Source: Agapetus fuscipes
Lineage: Eukaryota > Arthropoda > Insecta > Trichoptera > Glossosomatidae
NCBI GenBank assembly: GCA_951799405.1
Contig: OX637336.1
Span: 19,573,479 to 19,637,478, forward strand
DNA length: 64,000 bases
Reading direction: 5' to 3'
Positions 38,632 through 49,279 of the stretch are shown here, piece by piece (the stretch's first letter is position 1; every line of letters starts with the position of its first letter). A program made the position numbers and the translations under genes. The notes beneath the pieces were generated by a model. The model saw only the letters and a list, made by a program, of their open reading frames with translations. It was not told where the DNA came from and ran no database searches.

Positions 38632-38860
38632 ATAAAAGGTTGGTATGAGGCTGACCACCCATACTGTAAATAATAGTTCACTTTACGAATGTCACCCCTG
38701 TTCTAGGGAAGGTCGGCAAGAGTTGCAGAGCTTATGTTATTTTGAGATTGGGTTTTTATGTTGTCCTTATACATGTCTGCTTGTGGAAATGCATGTTATG
38801 GGAGTTTTCAAATGTAAAATAATATCTTTGCAACTAAGATTCAAATTTGGATGAAATTTG
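38632..38860 (+). repeat. Rpt-R copy inside the long-TIR element
   Basis: ATAAAAGGTTGGTATGAGGC to CTTTGCAACTAAGATTC, with a deletion after TTATGTTGT. Confidence 0.75.
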
Positions 38861-39829
38861 ATTAACGCCTTACATTGTATTTGCCCGTCTGAAAGATAGT
38901 ACTAATAACAAATATAAAAAACCATTTGTGCAGATATTAAGACAAAACAATTGAAAATACATTCAGGGTTTTTTTATTTAAAAATTGTGGAATGCCACAT
39001 TACTAAAGCATTCACCCTTTTTTATTCCAAACTTGAGATGTTTTGTTTTGTCGAAGTCTTTATTATCACATTTATTTTACCTATTGCATTTAGCTCTTCG
39101 TGTGTCCCGTGAAAAAAAGTAATGTTATGCTTTAAAATGTCAGAAAACAAGAAAAAAATCAAGTAAAAAGTGAAAAATTAGAGTTTTTCGTGTTTTTTTT
39201 ATCGAGCAAACTTTTCAGAATCGTGCTGTCAAGCGATTGCAACTCTTTATTATAATGGCAGTAAAAAAGTCTGATGTGTATGAATAATAGTGTTAAAATT
39301 TTCATTGATTTGGATCCTTTACTTTCCGAAAAATGTAATTTGGTTAGGCAAACATGTTTGCCGTTTATATCGCACGGCACCGCTTGACATTTTGCGCCGG
39401 GTAGCGCTTCGAGTTGAAAAGAGACAAACATATTCGATTCGAATAGATTTGCCACGTGCGCCAAGTATTTACTTTATAATATATACTTTTGACGTACCTT
39501 TACCCGCAAATGTATGAAAACTTAAATAGCGTTCCTAGTTAGCGTTCCAGTTTCCTTGTTTTTTTAAACGTTGTTGTTTAGTTTACACGTATGTTTTTTT
39601 TTACTTAAAAGGTACTTCTCTGAAGAGAAGAAAAATATAATAGATAAGAGTAAATTCGTTCTCGCATGCGATCGTTGTTTCGATAATAAAACTTTTGCAA
39701 AACGTAACAAGGAATTCTTATTCTTCTTTCAGTAGGTACCATTTTTAACAAATACCGGCGATGATCATGGATATTTTTACTATGTATGCTACAGGTCTAA
39801 ATAAGGATTTGGTGCTTTTGTTAACTACT
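38861..39829. other. Interior of the long-TIR element, no certain gene
   Basis: Overlapping frames on both strands around 39160-39520 (101 codons minus, 75 plus). The minus frame starts at a non-ATG codon, contains spaced cysteines (GAKCQAVPCDINGKHVC) and could be a transposase remnant. Similarity to any family is not evident to me. Confidence 0.25.
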
Positions 39830-39960
39830 AGGTAGGTCCATTTGCGGCATGTGTAAGCACGAACTTATACGTGTCTACTTGTACAAATGCATGTTATATA
39901 AGTTCCTAAATGTACTATATCTATGCAACTTAGATTCTTATTTAGATATTGCCCTATATT
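39830..39960 (+). repeat. Rpt-R 3' fragment
   Basis: GTCCATTTGCGGCATGTGTA to CTATGCAACTTAGATTCTT. Confidence 0.6.
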
Positions 39961-40593
39961 CTAATAAATTGAACGGCCTGTCTACTGATAGAACACTTGA
40001 GCTATGATAGAAACAAAAACAATGCTTACCGAATAAATCATTCTGTAAATTTATTATAAATAAAAATGGAAATATTATTTGGTTATACAGCCGTACAGTA
40101 TATATTTTATCACGTTGAGTTTACTGTTTGCATGTAATTCACATCTCAATGGCCCGAACTGAAATGCCACCGGTATAATCCAACTTTAATTTTTACAATA
40201 GGTATGTAACAGTTTACAAAAATGAAATTTATCTCTGTAAAAAAATGTATGCAGGCATCACACGCAGTATGTACACCTTTAACCTTATATTCTACATCCA
40301 TATTCCTCAAATGTATGAGGTATATAAAAATGCAAAATATAAGCCATAATGATTATCAAAAATGAACACTTCCATTTATGTTATGATTTATCTGAGTTTG
40401 AGTGATCGCGCGTGCACGGAGCGGTAGAGTCGATGCGCGCGCCGCAGCGCGCGGGAACCGAAGCAATTAGAGGTCAAAACTCAAAGGCATATTTGGAAGG
40501 CGCCCTCTTAAACCCATTTGCGCGAGAAGGCCCCGCTCCGTGACGTGGAGAACACAATTCATGGCTGAGCATCCATCTTGCGGGTAACATGAC
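39961..40593. other. Interior of the long-TIR element, right part, CpG-rich end
   Basis: 40400-40590 is CG-rich and could act as an internal promoter; the rest is AT-rich. Confidence 0.35.
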
Positions 40594-40769
40594 CCATAAA
40601 ACCGTATCGCGGATAATGAAAGCCTGATTATTTATATGTATTCAAGGTTGCAATGTACGTTAAAAAATATTCCACCAAAAGCTTTTTTTTTGTATCAATT
40701 TTTATAAATTACAATACAAAGATTGGTCTTTTGAAATAAAAAAAATTAAACAACTTTGTTTTTGATTAC

Positions 40770-41100
40770 GGCGAGTATATTCAGTTCTACGACTTGGGTA
40801 CGAGATGCAAAACTTGAGTAAAGTAAAGTTTACGGAAAGTATTTAAGAGTGGTTTTCCCCAAAATCTGCCGTTATTGTTTGTTTGAACTTGATTATCTTC
40901 ATCACTGTAATTATTTGGTTAGAAAATCAATTTCAAACAATAAAAAACGGCAGATTTTGTGGAAAATCACTCTTTATTACTTTCCGTAAACTTTACTTTA
41001 CTCAAGTTTTGCAACTCGTACTTTTTTTCTTAAGCGCATACAAACCGTTCGCACCCTCGGATTGTTAGCAAAACCGGTCGTAGAACTGAATCCGCTCTTA
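40770..41100. mobile_element. Nested inverted repeats: MITE-P short form within another pair
   Basis: Inner element 40799-41020: TACGAGATGCAAAACTTGAG and complement, same family as 939-1153. Outer arms: GCGAGTATATTCAGTTCTAC at 40771 and a GTAGAACTGAATCCGC region near 41080. So one MITE sits inside another inverted-repeat structure. Confidence 0.6.
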
Positions 41101-41574
41101 GTATTATTGTTCAGGATAAACATTTCTTTTATTTACTCTAATCTCAAATGTTATCTAGTATTTTTTTTTAAACTTCTTGTCAATTACATAACATTCGAGC
41201 TATCAAAATTTGCACCATTAAATTAACAGTATTTTCAACGTTTACTTCAAAGGTAACAGAGTTTTGGTTTCATTTATTTTCAACAAGCTGATTTTTATCT
41301 TTAACCTTAACTTGTTTTTTAGAAAACTTACCATCACTTTTCAGAACATTTATAGAGCAATTTTTTACTAATATCTCATAAAAATTGCATTAAAATTAAC
41401 ATTTTTCTTAATCACTTTAAATTTCTGGAGCACGTCGAGTTTCGTAATTAAAACCACGAAAAAAAAACTTGTTCAACATGATTCTCATGCGGGAAAGTCT
41501 TCGTCATAATAATAAATCATATTTTCTTAATCGAAACTTAAAGTTAATTACAAAGTCATTAATAATCCCTGGAG
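41101..41574. other. No recognised feature
   Basis: AT-rich, no gene or family member. Confidence 0.4.
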
Positions 41575-41695
41575 GTCCGCGGGAGAAGCGACGAGAAGCA
41601 TGAAGGTAGAGGAAAGAAGCAAGTAGAAGTAGGAAGAAGCAGGAAGAAGCAAGCAGAAGCAGGGAGAATAAGGAAGAAGCTAGAGAGAAAGTTTG
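41575..41695. repeat. Purine-rich minisatellite
   Basis: Imperfect repeats of GGAAGAAGCAAGTAGAAG and GCAGGAAGAAGC units. Confidence 0.7.
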
Positions 41696-41782
41696 GCAAA
41701 ACACACGCATATAATTAGAAAGATTTGTTGTGATTAATAATTTTGTCACGAGAAAACATGACAAATTCATATTAAATACTCA

Positions 41783-42200
41783 AACGCAACTAAGCTACAC
41801 ATATAGAGATAATCTTTGCGGCTGATCCCAAACGGGGTCGCAGGTCATCCCCCTAGTGCTTGTTTGTCTTATGTCCAACAGAGGTAATTTCACATGAGCA
41901 ATGTTTGAATGTATAGTGAACCAATCTGTCTTATGAAAACTGGAAATTTGGTTTTAAAAATATTTAAAACAACTCACTCATTTTTTTAAGTACTTTTCGT
42001 AGCTCAGATTGTGTAGAATGTGACTTATAAGACAATCATTGACAGGTCATATTTGAATCTAATGGTAGATAAGCCAAATTAACACTCGGGGGGACCATGT
42101 GGTGAGTGTTACCATATATTTGTACAGTTAAGGGAGCTGGCCTTACGCCAAACACTTCAGTAAATTGAAGTAAGGGTTTATCAGTTTTTGAGGGGGCTAG
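41783..42200 (-). mobile_element. SINE-A split by MITE-T
   Basis: AACGCAACTAAGCTACACAT to GGGTCGCAGG, then resumed as TGGTGAGTGTTACC to GAGGGGGCTAGTACTTTT after the inserted element at 41846-42096. Confidence 0.75.
41846..42096 (+). mobile_element. MITE-T inserted in SINE-A
   Basis: CATCCCCCTAGTGCTTGTTT, TTTCACATGAGCAATGTTTG, and a right end GCCAAATTAACACTCGGGGG. Confidence 0.75.
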
Positions 42201-42214
42201 TACTTTTTTCTTTA

Positions 42215-42245
42215 TTTTACCTTTGCAACTTAGATTTAAGATTTC
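42215..42245 (+). repeat. Rpt-R tail fragment
   Basis: CCTTTGCAACTTAGATTTAA only. Confidence 0.4.
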
Positions 42246-42439
42246 AGATCCGCAAAAAAACAAGGCATAGTGTGGTATATAAAAGAAGAAGAGTTATCAA
42301 AAAAGGGATACTTGTTAATGCAGAATGTGAGAAATATGAGTATTTCGTGGCTTAAAAGTGAGCTAAAAATAAAAACTCCATTACCTCACTATACCTTCAT
42401 TTTACACTCTCAGAATATTAATTCTCATAATTAGAGGTA

Positions 42440-42745
42440 ATCATTAAAAATTCACCACCAATCGTAACGGCGAGAGTGTGTGAAAGCTTCCTTCAGCACA
42501 CTGTACGAGTATTCCATCACGGAATATTTCCCTCGAACCGAAAACTGAAAACTCTATCGCCAGTCAGTGCCCAGGCTTCGAGGCGAGAGGAGGCTGTAGC
42601 GCGCGCTGCCAAAGCTCTCTGAAAACACACAACAAGTGGCCGTCTGAATAAAAAGCTTTCGCAAAAGCACTTGCGAAGCTTTCAAAGGAAAATAAGCACT
42701 AGAGAATGCGTACGTACCGTCCGTGTAAGATTGAGTGTTGAATTT
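42440..42745 (+). promoter_or_regulatory. Possible promoter or 5' untranslated exon
   Basis: A GC-richer block (GGCGAGAGTGTGTGAAAGC, CGAGGCGAGAGGAGGCTGTA, GCGCGCTGCC) ending with a donor-like GTCCGTGTAAGATTG at about 42720. It lies 0.8 kb upstream of the candidate signal-peptide exon. Not a member of any repeat family seen here. Speculative. Confidence 0.25.
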
Positions 42746-43189
42746 GTTAGAAGTTACAGTTTTTTTTTATTTTAGAATTCTGTTGTTTGTGATTCAGTTC
42801 CAGCGTTGTAAACATAACCTCAATAAAATGTGAAATGAATAATGAATATTGTAAAAAAAAAAACTGTGAAATAAAATAACACTTTGATACACTAATATAT
42901 AAAAAAGGGTGTTTGTTTTTTGTTTTATGAAAATTATTTTATATTTTTGAATTTATTCAACACACAATATGGGCATCAAAAAATTATCAAATTTATTGAC
43001 CTATATTTCAAATATTCTGAAAAGCAGATTTAATGAAATATGGAATTCTTAAATGTTTCTGAAATACGCCATAATTTTTTTATTGATGAATCAATAGATT
43101 CTGAAAATTCCAGATTTCTTTCGGCGGCGTGACGTCACAGACCAAAAAACTAATGCAGAATGCTGCTTACTTAACAACACGTTGTGATG
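42746..43189. other. No recognised feature
   Basis: AT-rich; could be intron if the two neighbouring calls are real. Confidence 0.35.
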
Positions 43190-43452
43190 ACGTCAATATC
43201 AATCAATTAACAAATAAAGTTACAAAGATATATCACATTGAAGATTTTTATTACACGCGTTCCCATAAGCATGTTCAATATTACTTCACGCTTATGTATG
43301 TCCAATACAAGTGGGCTTACAACATTAAAACGCATTTTCAAAAGAGCATAAGCCCTGCAACTCTTGCTGACCTTCCCTAAAACAGGGGTTAGATTGGTAA
43401 AGTGAACAACTTTTTACAGTAAGGGTTTTCATCCTCATATCAAAGTCACAAC
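43190..43452 (-). repeat. Rpt-R copy, diverged
   Basis: ATCAATCAATTAACAAATAA region to CAGTAAGGGTTTTCATCC; the GCTGACCTTCCCTAAAACAG block identifies it. Confidence 0.65.
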
Positions 43453-43518
43453 TTTTTTTCCGACAATTTCATTTTAAATTATTTTCTTCACACAATCACT
43501 TTACTTTTATTTTTTCAG

Positions 43519-43757
43519 CTTAAACTAACAATAAAATAAATATTCAAAGCATTGATTTAAACATGAGAACTTGTGAAAGTGCAGTGTGTGTGCATGCATT
43601 GAGTGCGCCGGAGTATCAGGGTCGCAGAAACCACTAGGAGATAGCTGCAGTCAGAGCAACAGCATGGCTACAAGAGTGATTTCTGCGCGCAGATTTCCTG
43701 GTAGAGGCTCTGCCACAATCATCTTTGTGTTCCTGTTGTTTTGCAGAGCATTTACCG
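43519..43757 (+). CDS. Candidate first coding exon with signal peptide
   Basis: Acceptor: a T-rich tract and TTTTTTCAG ends at 43518. Start ATG at 43664 gives 31 codons, MATRVISARRFPGRGS then ATIIFVFLLFCRAFT: a basic N-terminus, a hydrophobic core of about 10 residues and a small-residue end, as in a secretory signal peptide. The donor G|GTAAGAA follows at 43757/43758 with phase 1. The 5' part would be untranslated and has an upstream ATG at 43563 with a 24-codon frame. No downstream exon is recognised in the window, so the protein is unknown; a secreted or membrane protein is the inference. Not in any repeat family seen here. RNA support is needed. Confidence 0.4.
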
Positions 43758-45324
43758 GTAAGAACCATTCAATGTACCTATTCTCAAAACGCATTAGAGT
43801 AGAAGAACTTATCAAAATATATTAAATAAATCATTCAATTACCTTCAATTAAGCATAGTCTATCGGTTTGTATTTTTTTGTGAAATGACTAAGCATTCCA
43901 CGGTCTCACAGAGTCAGGTCTTTACTTTAAAAAAATTCCAGACCCAAAATCAAGCCCGCTGCACAGAGTCAGGATGAGATGAGAGTCACAGGACTTACGA
44001 CCTGTCTCCGGTTGGTTAAGGATCCTTTCGTCATGACATCGTTCCCAATTCCTCCCAATATGTTATTCTATGGATTGGCTTTAAATTTGATTTAATACAA
44101 AACGATATGATTCACCAGTCTTCGACGGCATACATTGTTAATAGTTCTGTCTCGCTCACGACATAAGAAAAGTGCTGGCCATTTTTTATGTAAGCTAAGT
44201 GTCTCTGTTACTTCAATGTATGTATATATCACCATAGAAACCTATTAATTCACCATAGAAACGCTGTTTGTTATGAGTACTCTTCTAGTGTTGTCGAAAA
44301 TATGAAAAAAATGTTATCTATTACCGCAAGCATAGTAGCTACATACTTGAACATGCAACCATTGACATCACTTATTTTAGAAATAGCTTTCATTTTCGCG
44401 AGCAAAATATTTTAACGAATAAAAAAAATTATGAAAGTTATCATACAAAAAAATTGTTGAAATGGAATTTTATTCCGTATTTTATAAAACATTTATATTA
44501 TGTTGTTAACACGCTTAAAAAATAACCAGTGAGGCATTTACATGGATTTTTTCAAATAAGTTAACACACCTGTTGAAAGGTTGCCGATAGACTGAATTTT
44601 GATTTTTGTATAATGCGCGCGTTAGCGCATTCCTAATTCTCAAAGGGTTGCATTCTTAGCCCATAGTAATTAGATAACGAAAGGTAAAATAAACAAAAAA
44701 CGGGTATTGAAAGAATCGCTTTGATAAATGATCTTACTTAAAACGGGTTTCTAGTTGTTTTAAGCATTAGGAAAATCTTTATGTTCCGTGATCTGTGGGA
44801 AAAACCAAAAACTATCCGCAGATTATGGCAAAAATAAAAATGTTAAAAAATAAACATTTATTTTGCAAACGGGTTCTATAATTTAAAATCTTACAAAAGG
44901 TTTTCTTAAATCAAAAATTCAAATCAACGATTAAAAGAGTCTATAGGTTCAAGAATATTTGAAAATCAAAGCAAGAAATTACTTCTGAAATATATTTTTT
45001 TCTTTGCTATACTCTCGTTTACACGAGCAAACACAATATTATTGCACCAAACATAAATAATAGTTATTTATGCCACTGCCTAGTAATGATAGTCTTTGTA
45101 ACACGAGTGCTAGTTTGTGCCATGAGGCGCAGCCGAATAGCACAATAAAAAGCACGAGTGTTCCAAAGGCTAATTACGTGCAGTGGCATACAATACTTTT
45201 TCTACGACCATGAAAAAATTAACAAAATAGGGAATAATAGTCATTATAATGTACTCGTCCATTTGAAGTAATTAAAAACTTACCTTTGTCAAAACGTGTG
45301 ATTTATCATTCCCTTTGATTATCG
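43758..45324. other. No recognised feature; possible intron
   Basis: AT-rich sequence without repeat family members, the longest such run in the window. Consistent with an intron after the candidate exon, but nothing proves it. Confidence 0.35.
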
Positions 45325-45545
45325 AATCTAACCTAAGTTGTAAAGATAAATTATATTTAGGTTTCATATTGAATTCATGCCCACAAGCCGACACATATAA
45401 GGTCGCGCTTTTACATCCTGCATATAAGCTTAAGCATGCAAACCCAAAACTCAAATAAACATATTAGGCCCTGCAGTTGTATAGGCACGTGAACCAAGTT
45501 TGTACAGCATAGGTGATCAACCTCATACCCACCTATTAACCAAGT
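45325..45545 (-). repeat. Rpt-R copy
   Basis: ATCTAACCTAAGTTGTAAAG to CAACCTCATACCCACCTATT; a deletion removes the GACCTTCCCTG block. Confidence 0.7.
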
Positions 45546-45929
45546 AACTTTTTGAGTTTGTTTATTTTTTGCGGTGAAAATTTTTGTATTGTCTTCCTTT
45601 CAAGCCTTTTATTTTCCTTTGAAAAAGGGAAAGCTTTATTTGGAGCATTCCGATAAATAAATTCGATATATTTTAGCACTATTAACAATTTTTATTTGAC
45701 TCTATGCATAAAATATATTTATTTTCATCTAAACAGGGCTGGAAGTCTCATCACCACGGTAATTGCTCCCTACCGAATATCAGTAATATTGTATGAAGCC
45801 TAATCAGCTGATCGCTTGCGGCCATCTTGGATTGACAGGTCTTCATACCCCCATACAAGGTTGACATTTGAAATTTAAAAATGGTTCCAATTCTGACAAT
45901 GCGCATGCGCACATTTTCATTTCAACACG
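45546..45929. other. No certain feature
   Basis: 45735-45860 is GC-richer (GGAAGTCTCATCACCACGG, GCTGATCGCTTGCGGCC) and unclassified; it may belong with the hairpin region that follows. Confidence 0.3.
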
Positions 45930-45933
45930 GTTA

Positions 45934-46008
45934 CCCGTTGCGTAATGTTACATTATGCAACGGCATTTCTACACCCGTTGCGTAATGTTACATTACGCAA
46001 CGGGTGTA
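45934..46008. repeat. Two consecutive hairpins of the same sequence
   Basis: First hairpin 45934-45963 (CCCGTTGCGTAATG, loop TTA, CATTATGCAACGG). Second 45970-46008: TACACCCGTTGCGTAATG and exact complement around TTA, giving an 18-bp perfect stem. A third decayed version follows at about 46030-46065. Probably a terminal part of an inverted-repeat element. Confidence 0.7.
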
Positions 46009-46069
46009 GAAATGTATGTCATTGTGATTGCGTTAGCCGTTTTGTAATTAGTAAATTACCAAATGGGAG

Positions 46070-46655
46070 TAGAAAAAAATATTTTAAACATACAATCTGT
46101 GTCGTAAAAGCGAGTACCTACGCACAAATTTCAATAAATTCACACGTAATCAAAATTTAATCCCTCCTGCAAAATTTGTGAAATCTCATTATACAAGTTT
46201 ATTAATTTATTTACAATTTTAAATGAAATTTACTCGGCGATAACAAAATAAACATCCAAACCGGTTTTATAATTTGCTGACCAATTTAACGTCGACTACT
46301 CCAAGCATTGCGTTTACACTGAAACATAAAATTTCCCCAAAAATGCATAGAATCTAAACCGCTCATAGGGGCGCTGTTATAGTTTCCATATTTTTTATCA
46401 CTTGAAACGCAATGTTTATGTATACTTACGGTGCTGTTATACAAACACTGGATTAGCATATTGATTGCATTTTAATGAAACAAAGTTTGCTGAAAAACTG
46501 CAGCGAATTAATTCAGTTTATTTTGTCGTTTACAAAAAAAACAGTGAAAATGTTTTATGAAATGTGCTGTTTAATCAAATACCAATAAATCATTTTTGCT
46601 GCAGTTTTTTGACGGAACGTATAGAGTTATTTGATCGAAAAAAATGTAGTAAAAA
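46070..46655. other. Unclassified; possible relative of the 54-kb repeat
   Basis: 46360-46440 has GGCGCTGTTATAGTTTCC and CACTTGAAACGCAATG motifs that resemble parts of 54.1-54.5 kb. No gene. Confidence 0.3.
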
Positions 46656-46659
46656 GACG

Positions 46660-46982
46660 AAATGACGTTATGGTTTGGTCTAAAACTGGTTCGGATTTAG
46701 GAATCAGAAAGGATGGTAGGGAAGAGAGGAATCCTGGGCAAAGTGGAGAAGATTACAACTCGCAGAAATCAAACTGGATGTGTTTTTTGGCACGCCATTT
46801 ATTTGGCTCACTGCCGCAAACACATGTTGACAGTAGGGCTGGTAGAACACAAGAGAATTTTACAATTTAAAAAATGACAGAAGACGTCCTCTTTTATACT
46901 TTTTAGTTGTTAGACAACATGAAATTAGATGTCAAAATCGTCTTCTTCTTTTAATGCTAGTTAACATTTAAATTCAGACCAT
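46660..46982 (-). repeat. LTR-H-like repeat
   Basis: Inverted copy of 34965-35282: TAAAACTGGTTCGGATTTAG, AACTCGCAGAAATCAAACTG, CACTGCCGCAAACACATGTT, TTAGATGTCAAAATCGTC. Confidence 0.55.
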
Positions 46983-47223
46983 GGTTCTTTATGTATTGTT
47001 TTGTACTTACTTAAAAAATATATTCATTTGAAAAAAGCTTTGGTAAAGAAGACTTGTCTCTTGATTGAATAAAAGTTCTCGAATAATATCAGAACAAACA
47101 TTGATAATAAATCCACCACCATCGTGATTATCTTTATCAAAATGAATCACGATGGATCCTGACCTTTTTGATCAACTTCTGCCAGTGTTGTCTATCCATC
47201 ACCTTTCTTCTTCAGTCCCACTT
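46983..47223. other. No recognised feature
   Basis: Short AT-rich spacer. Confidence 0.35.
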
Positions 47224-47484
47224 CGTCCTCTTGTACGGCTTGTTTGTCTTATGTCCATCAGAGGAAATTTCACATGAGCAATTTTTGTATGCGTACTGGA
47301 CTAATGTCTCTCATGTTTGTTGGACATCGTTTTTTTTATTTTAATCAACTCTCACATAACTGTGTTAAACATTTATTTTTTTAGCTCAGATTGTATAGAA
47401 TGTGATTCTTAATTAAGACAATTTCATTGAAAGGTCTTCTTTAAATCAAATGGTAGATAAACCCAACAAGCACTGGTGTGGCGA
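47224..47484 (+). mobile_element. MITE-T copy
   Basis: CGTCCTCTTGTACGGCTTGT, TTTCACATGAGCAATTTTTG, to CCCAACAAGCACTGGTGTGG. Confidence 0.7.
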
Positions 47485-48028
47485 TTTACCTTACCTCACG
47501 AAAGTCCTTAACCCACGTTATTTTAAAGTTGTTGTGTACAATATAATTTAAGATCACAATGATTTTTGCCTTGTGACTAAGCTATTTTGATAGCAAACTA
47601 TTCTGTTCTTGCATAATGCATTTCACATTAAAACTTTCTGTATTCATAAGTTGGAGTTGTTATGTTCCTTTGTCCACGACAACTCTGCAACTTTAGATGA
47701 AACGAAATTCGTTCTCGTTCTCCCGCAATTTTATTGAATTAAAAACTTAGAGTAAATTCGTTTCCACTTTGCGTTGATGTTTCATTTTCTGTACAAAGTG
47801 CTACGATGGCGTAGACGGTCTTCAACGAAGATAGATTTTAGCTACGTTCGCTCTCTCAGTAGATGGTTTTCAGTTCAATGCATGTACGGCTCTTAACGTT
47901 TATGGTTCATAGTAAATTTTGGCGTAGGTAATATTTAGGTAAAGAGGATTTTTGTTTAAGGCACTACCTAAGTAGACGGATTTCGGAAAACATGTGTTTT
48001 GAAATAGATGGTCTATTATCTCTAATAA
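47485..48028. other. No recognised feature
   Basis: 47760-47900 has GCGTAGACGG-like motifs; otherwise AT-rich. Confidence 0.35.
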
Positions 48029-48298
48029 TCTATAATCTAAGTTAATCTAATCTAATCTAAGCTGCAAAGATATATATCATTTAAGATTTATATTAAATGC
48101 ATTCCCACAAGCAGATATGTATAATTTCGCGCTAACACATGCCGCATGTGGACCTACAATATAAAAACCCAATCTCAAATGAACATAAGCCTTGCAACTC
48201 TTGCCGTCCTTCCCTGAAACAGGGGTGACATTGGCAAAGTGAACCAATTTTTTTATATTATGGGTGGTCAGCCGCATAACAACCTATAAGTCAAGGAA
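48029..48298 (-). repeat. Rpt-R, full length
   Basis: Nearly identical to the copy at 35285 (both have CTTGCCGTCCTTCCCTGAAA and TTTCGCGCTAACACATGC), so these two belong to one young subfamily. The tail is AATCTAATCTAATCTAAGC. Confidence 0.85.
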
Positions 48299-48334
48299 CA
48301 TACATGACAAATTACATTTTTTTAAATCGTTGCA

Positions 48335-48560
48335 AGGATTTATTCATTTAAAGCTCTCAGATGCATGCCCACAAACAAACACGTGTAGTTCGCGCTTGCA
48401 AATGCTGAATGTGTACTTACAAATAAAATCCAAACCTCAAATGAACATAAGCCCCACAACTTTTGCCGACCTTCCCTGACACAAGGGTGACAATGGCAAA
48501 GTGAACCATTTTTTTACAGTATGGATGGTCAGCCTCATACCAACCTATAAGTCAAGGAAT
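48335..48560 (-). repeat. Rpt-R copy of the second subfamily
   Basis: ATTTATTCATTTAAAGCTCT to CAACCTATAAGTCAAGGAA. Closest to the copies at 5570 and 61440. Confidence 0.8.
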
Positions 48561-48564
48561 ATTA

Positions 48565-48790
48565 CTCTAAAATAAGTAAAGTACTGTTGGGCCGAGATTT
48601 CAACCTTGAATTCCGGAATCGCATGATGAGGTGCTATGTTTTTCCAATCGCTCTAAACGAAAGCTCATTCTCGAATCCTTGAGAACTGTTTGCTACATGC
48701 AAGACTTTACTAGAACATCCGACTAAGCACTAAAGCAATCTCGAACAAATTGATATCCTTATATATAACTAAAATTTTATAGAATGAAAA
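48565..48790 (-). mobile_element. LTR-G fragment
   Basis: Minus strand: TTCGAGATTGCTTTAGTGCT, GTAAAGTCTTGCATGTAGC, TCTCAAGGATTCGAGAATG. Confidence 0.5.
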
Positions 48791-48829
48791 TGAAAACGGA
48801 TTTTAATGACCGTGCAAAAGAGAAGAACG

Positions 48830-48885
48830 ATTTTCTCTACGTTTCGGCGGAGTCATATCCGGCATCCTCAGGAGGCGTGTGTCTT
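48830..48885 (-). mobile_element. Penelope-like fragment with hammerhead-like motif
   Basis: Minus strand CCTGAGGATGCCGGATATGA then CTCCGCCGAAACGTAGAG. The stem GCCGGA/TCCGCC has one mismatch; flanked by CTGAGGA and CGAAACG. Confidence 0.45.
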
Positions 48886-49035
48886 CTACAAAGAAGAACC
48901 ACGAACTGTTGAATCATTGTTGTTTGATCGAGGCCGAAGGTTGTTGGTACTTTTATTAACCTTCGGTGATGCATCCATAGATGTCGCAATAGCTTTACCT
49001 AACATCCTGCTATTTCTAGACAGACTTCACAGATT

Positions 49036-49279
49036 ATGCTGGAGTGATGCTTTCAGGGATTTGTTGCCGTGGTCTGTGGGAGCTGGAGCTTCCGGACGTG
49101 TCGCCCATTTCTACGATGGGCTTCTTCAGCGTTAAGTATGATGATGATTCACAGTTCTCATCAAGATCATCATCATACTTCACGCTGAAGAAGCCCATCG
49201 TAGAAATAGGCGAAACGTCCGTAAGCTCCAGCTTCCACAGACCACGGCAACAAATCCCGGAAAACATCTCTCCAGCATC
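49036..49279. mobile_element. Inverted pair of Penelope-like terminal units
   Basis: Left arm 49036-49147 and right arm 49166-49279 are complementary over about 110 bp: ATGCTGGAGTGATGC / CTCTCCAGCAT, TTGTTGCCGTGGTCTGTGG / CCACAGACCACGGCAAC, and the hammerhead-like block in each. The centre is an ATC/GAT-rich loop. Single copies at 31907 and 51157 share the same unit. Confidence 0.7.

Larger units (their letters stand above)
36703..40661. mobile_element. 3.96-kb element with 68-bp identical inverted repeats
   Basis: 36703-36770 (starting AACGTACATTGCAACCTTGA) and its exact complement at 40594-40661. The identity over 68 bp implies a recent insertion or conversion. The left end starts right after the Rpt-R at 36702. 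The right subterminal region (40390-40600) is a GC-rich block with many CG dinucleotides (GATGCGCGCGCCGCAGCGCG). No transposase is recognised. The flanks around ACGTAC are themselves palindromic, so the duplication is ambiguous. Superfamily unknown. Confidence 0.7.

Noticed and set aside
39159..39464. Zinc-finger-like transposase in the long-TIR element
   Set aside because: The cysteine spacing is suggestive, but the frame starts at a non-ATG codon and I cannot match the pattern to a defined domain; kept only as a note.
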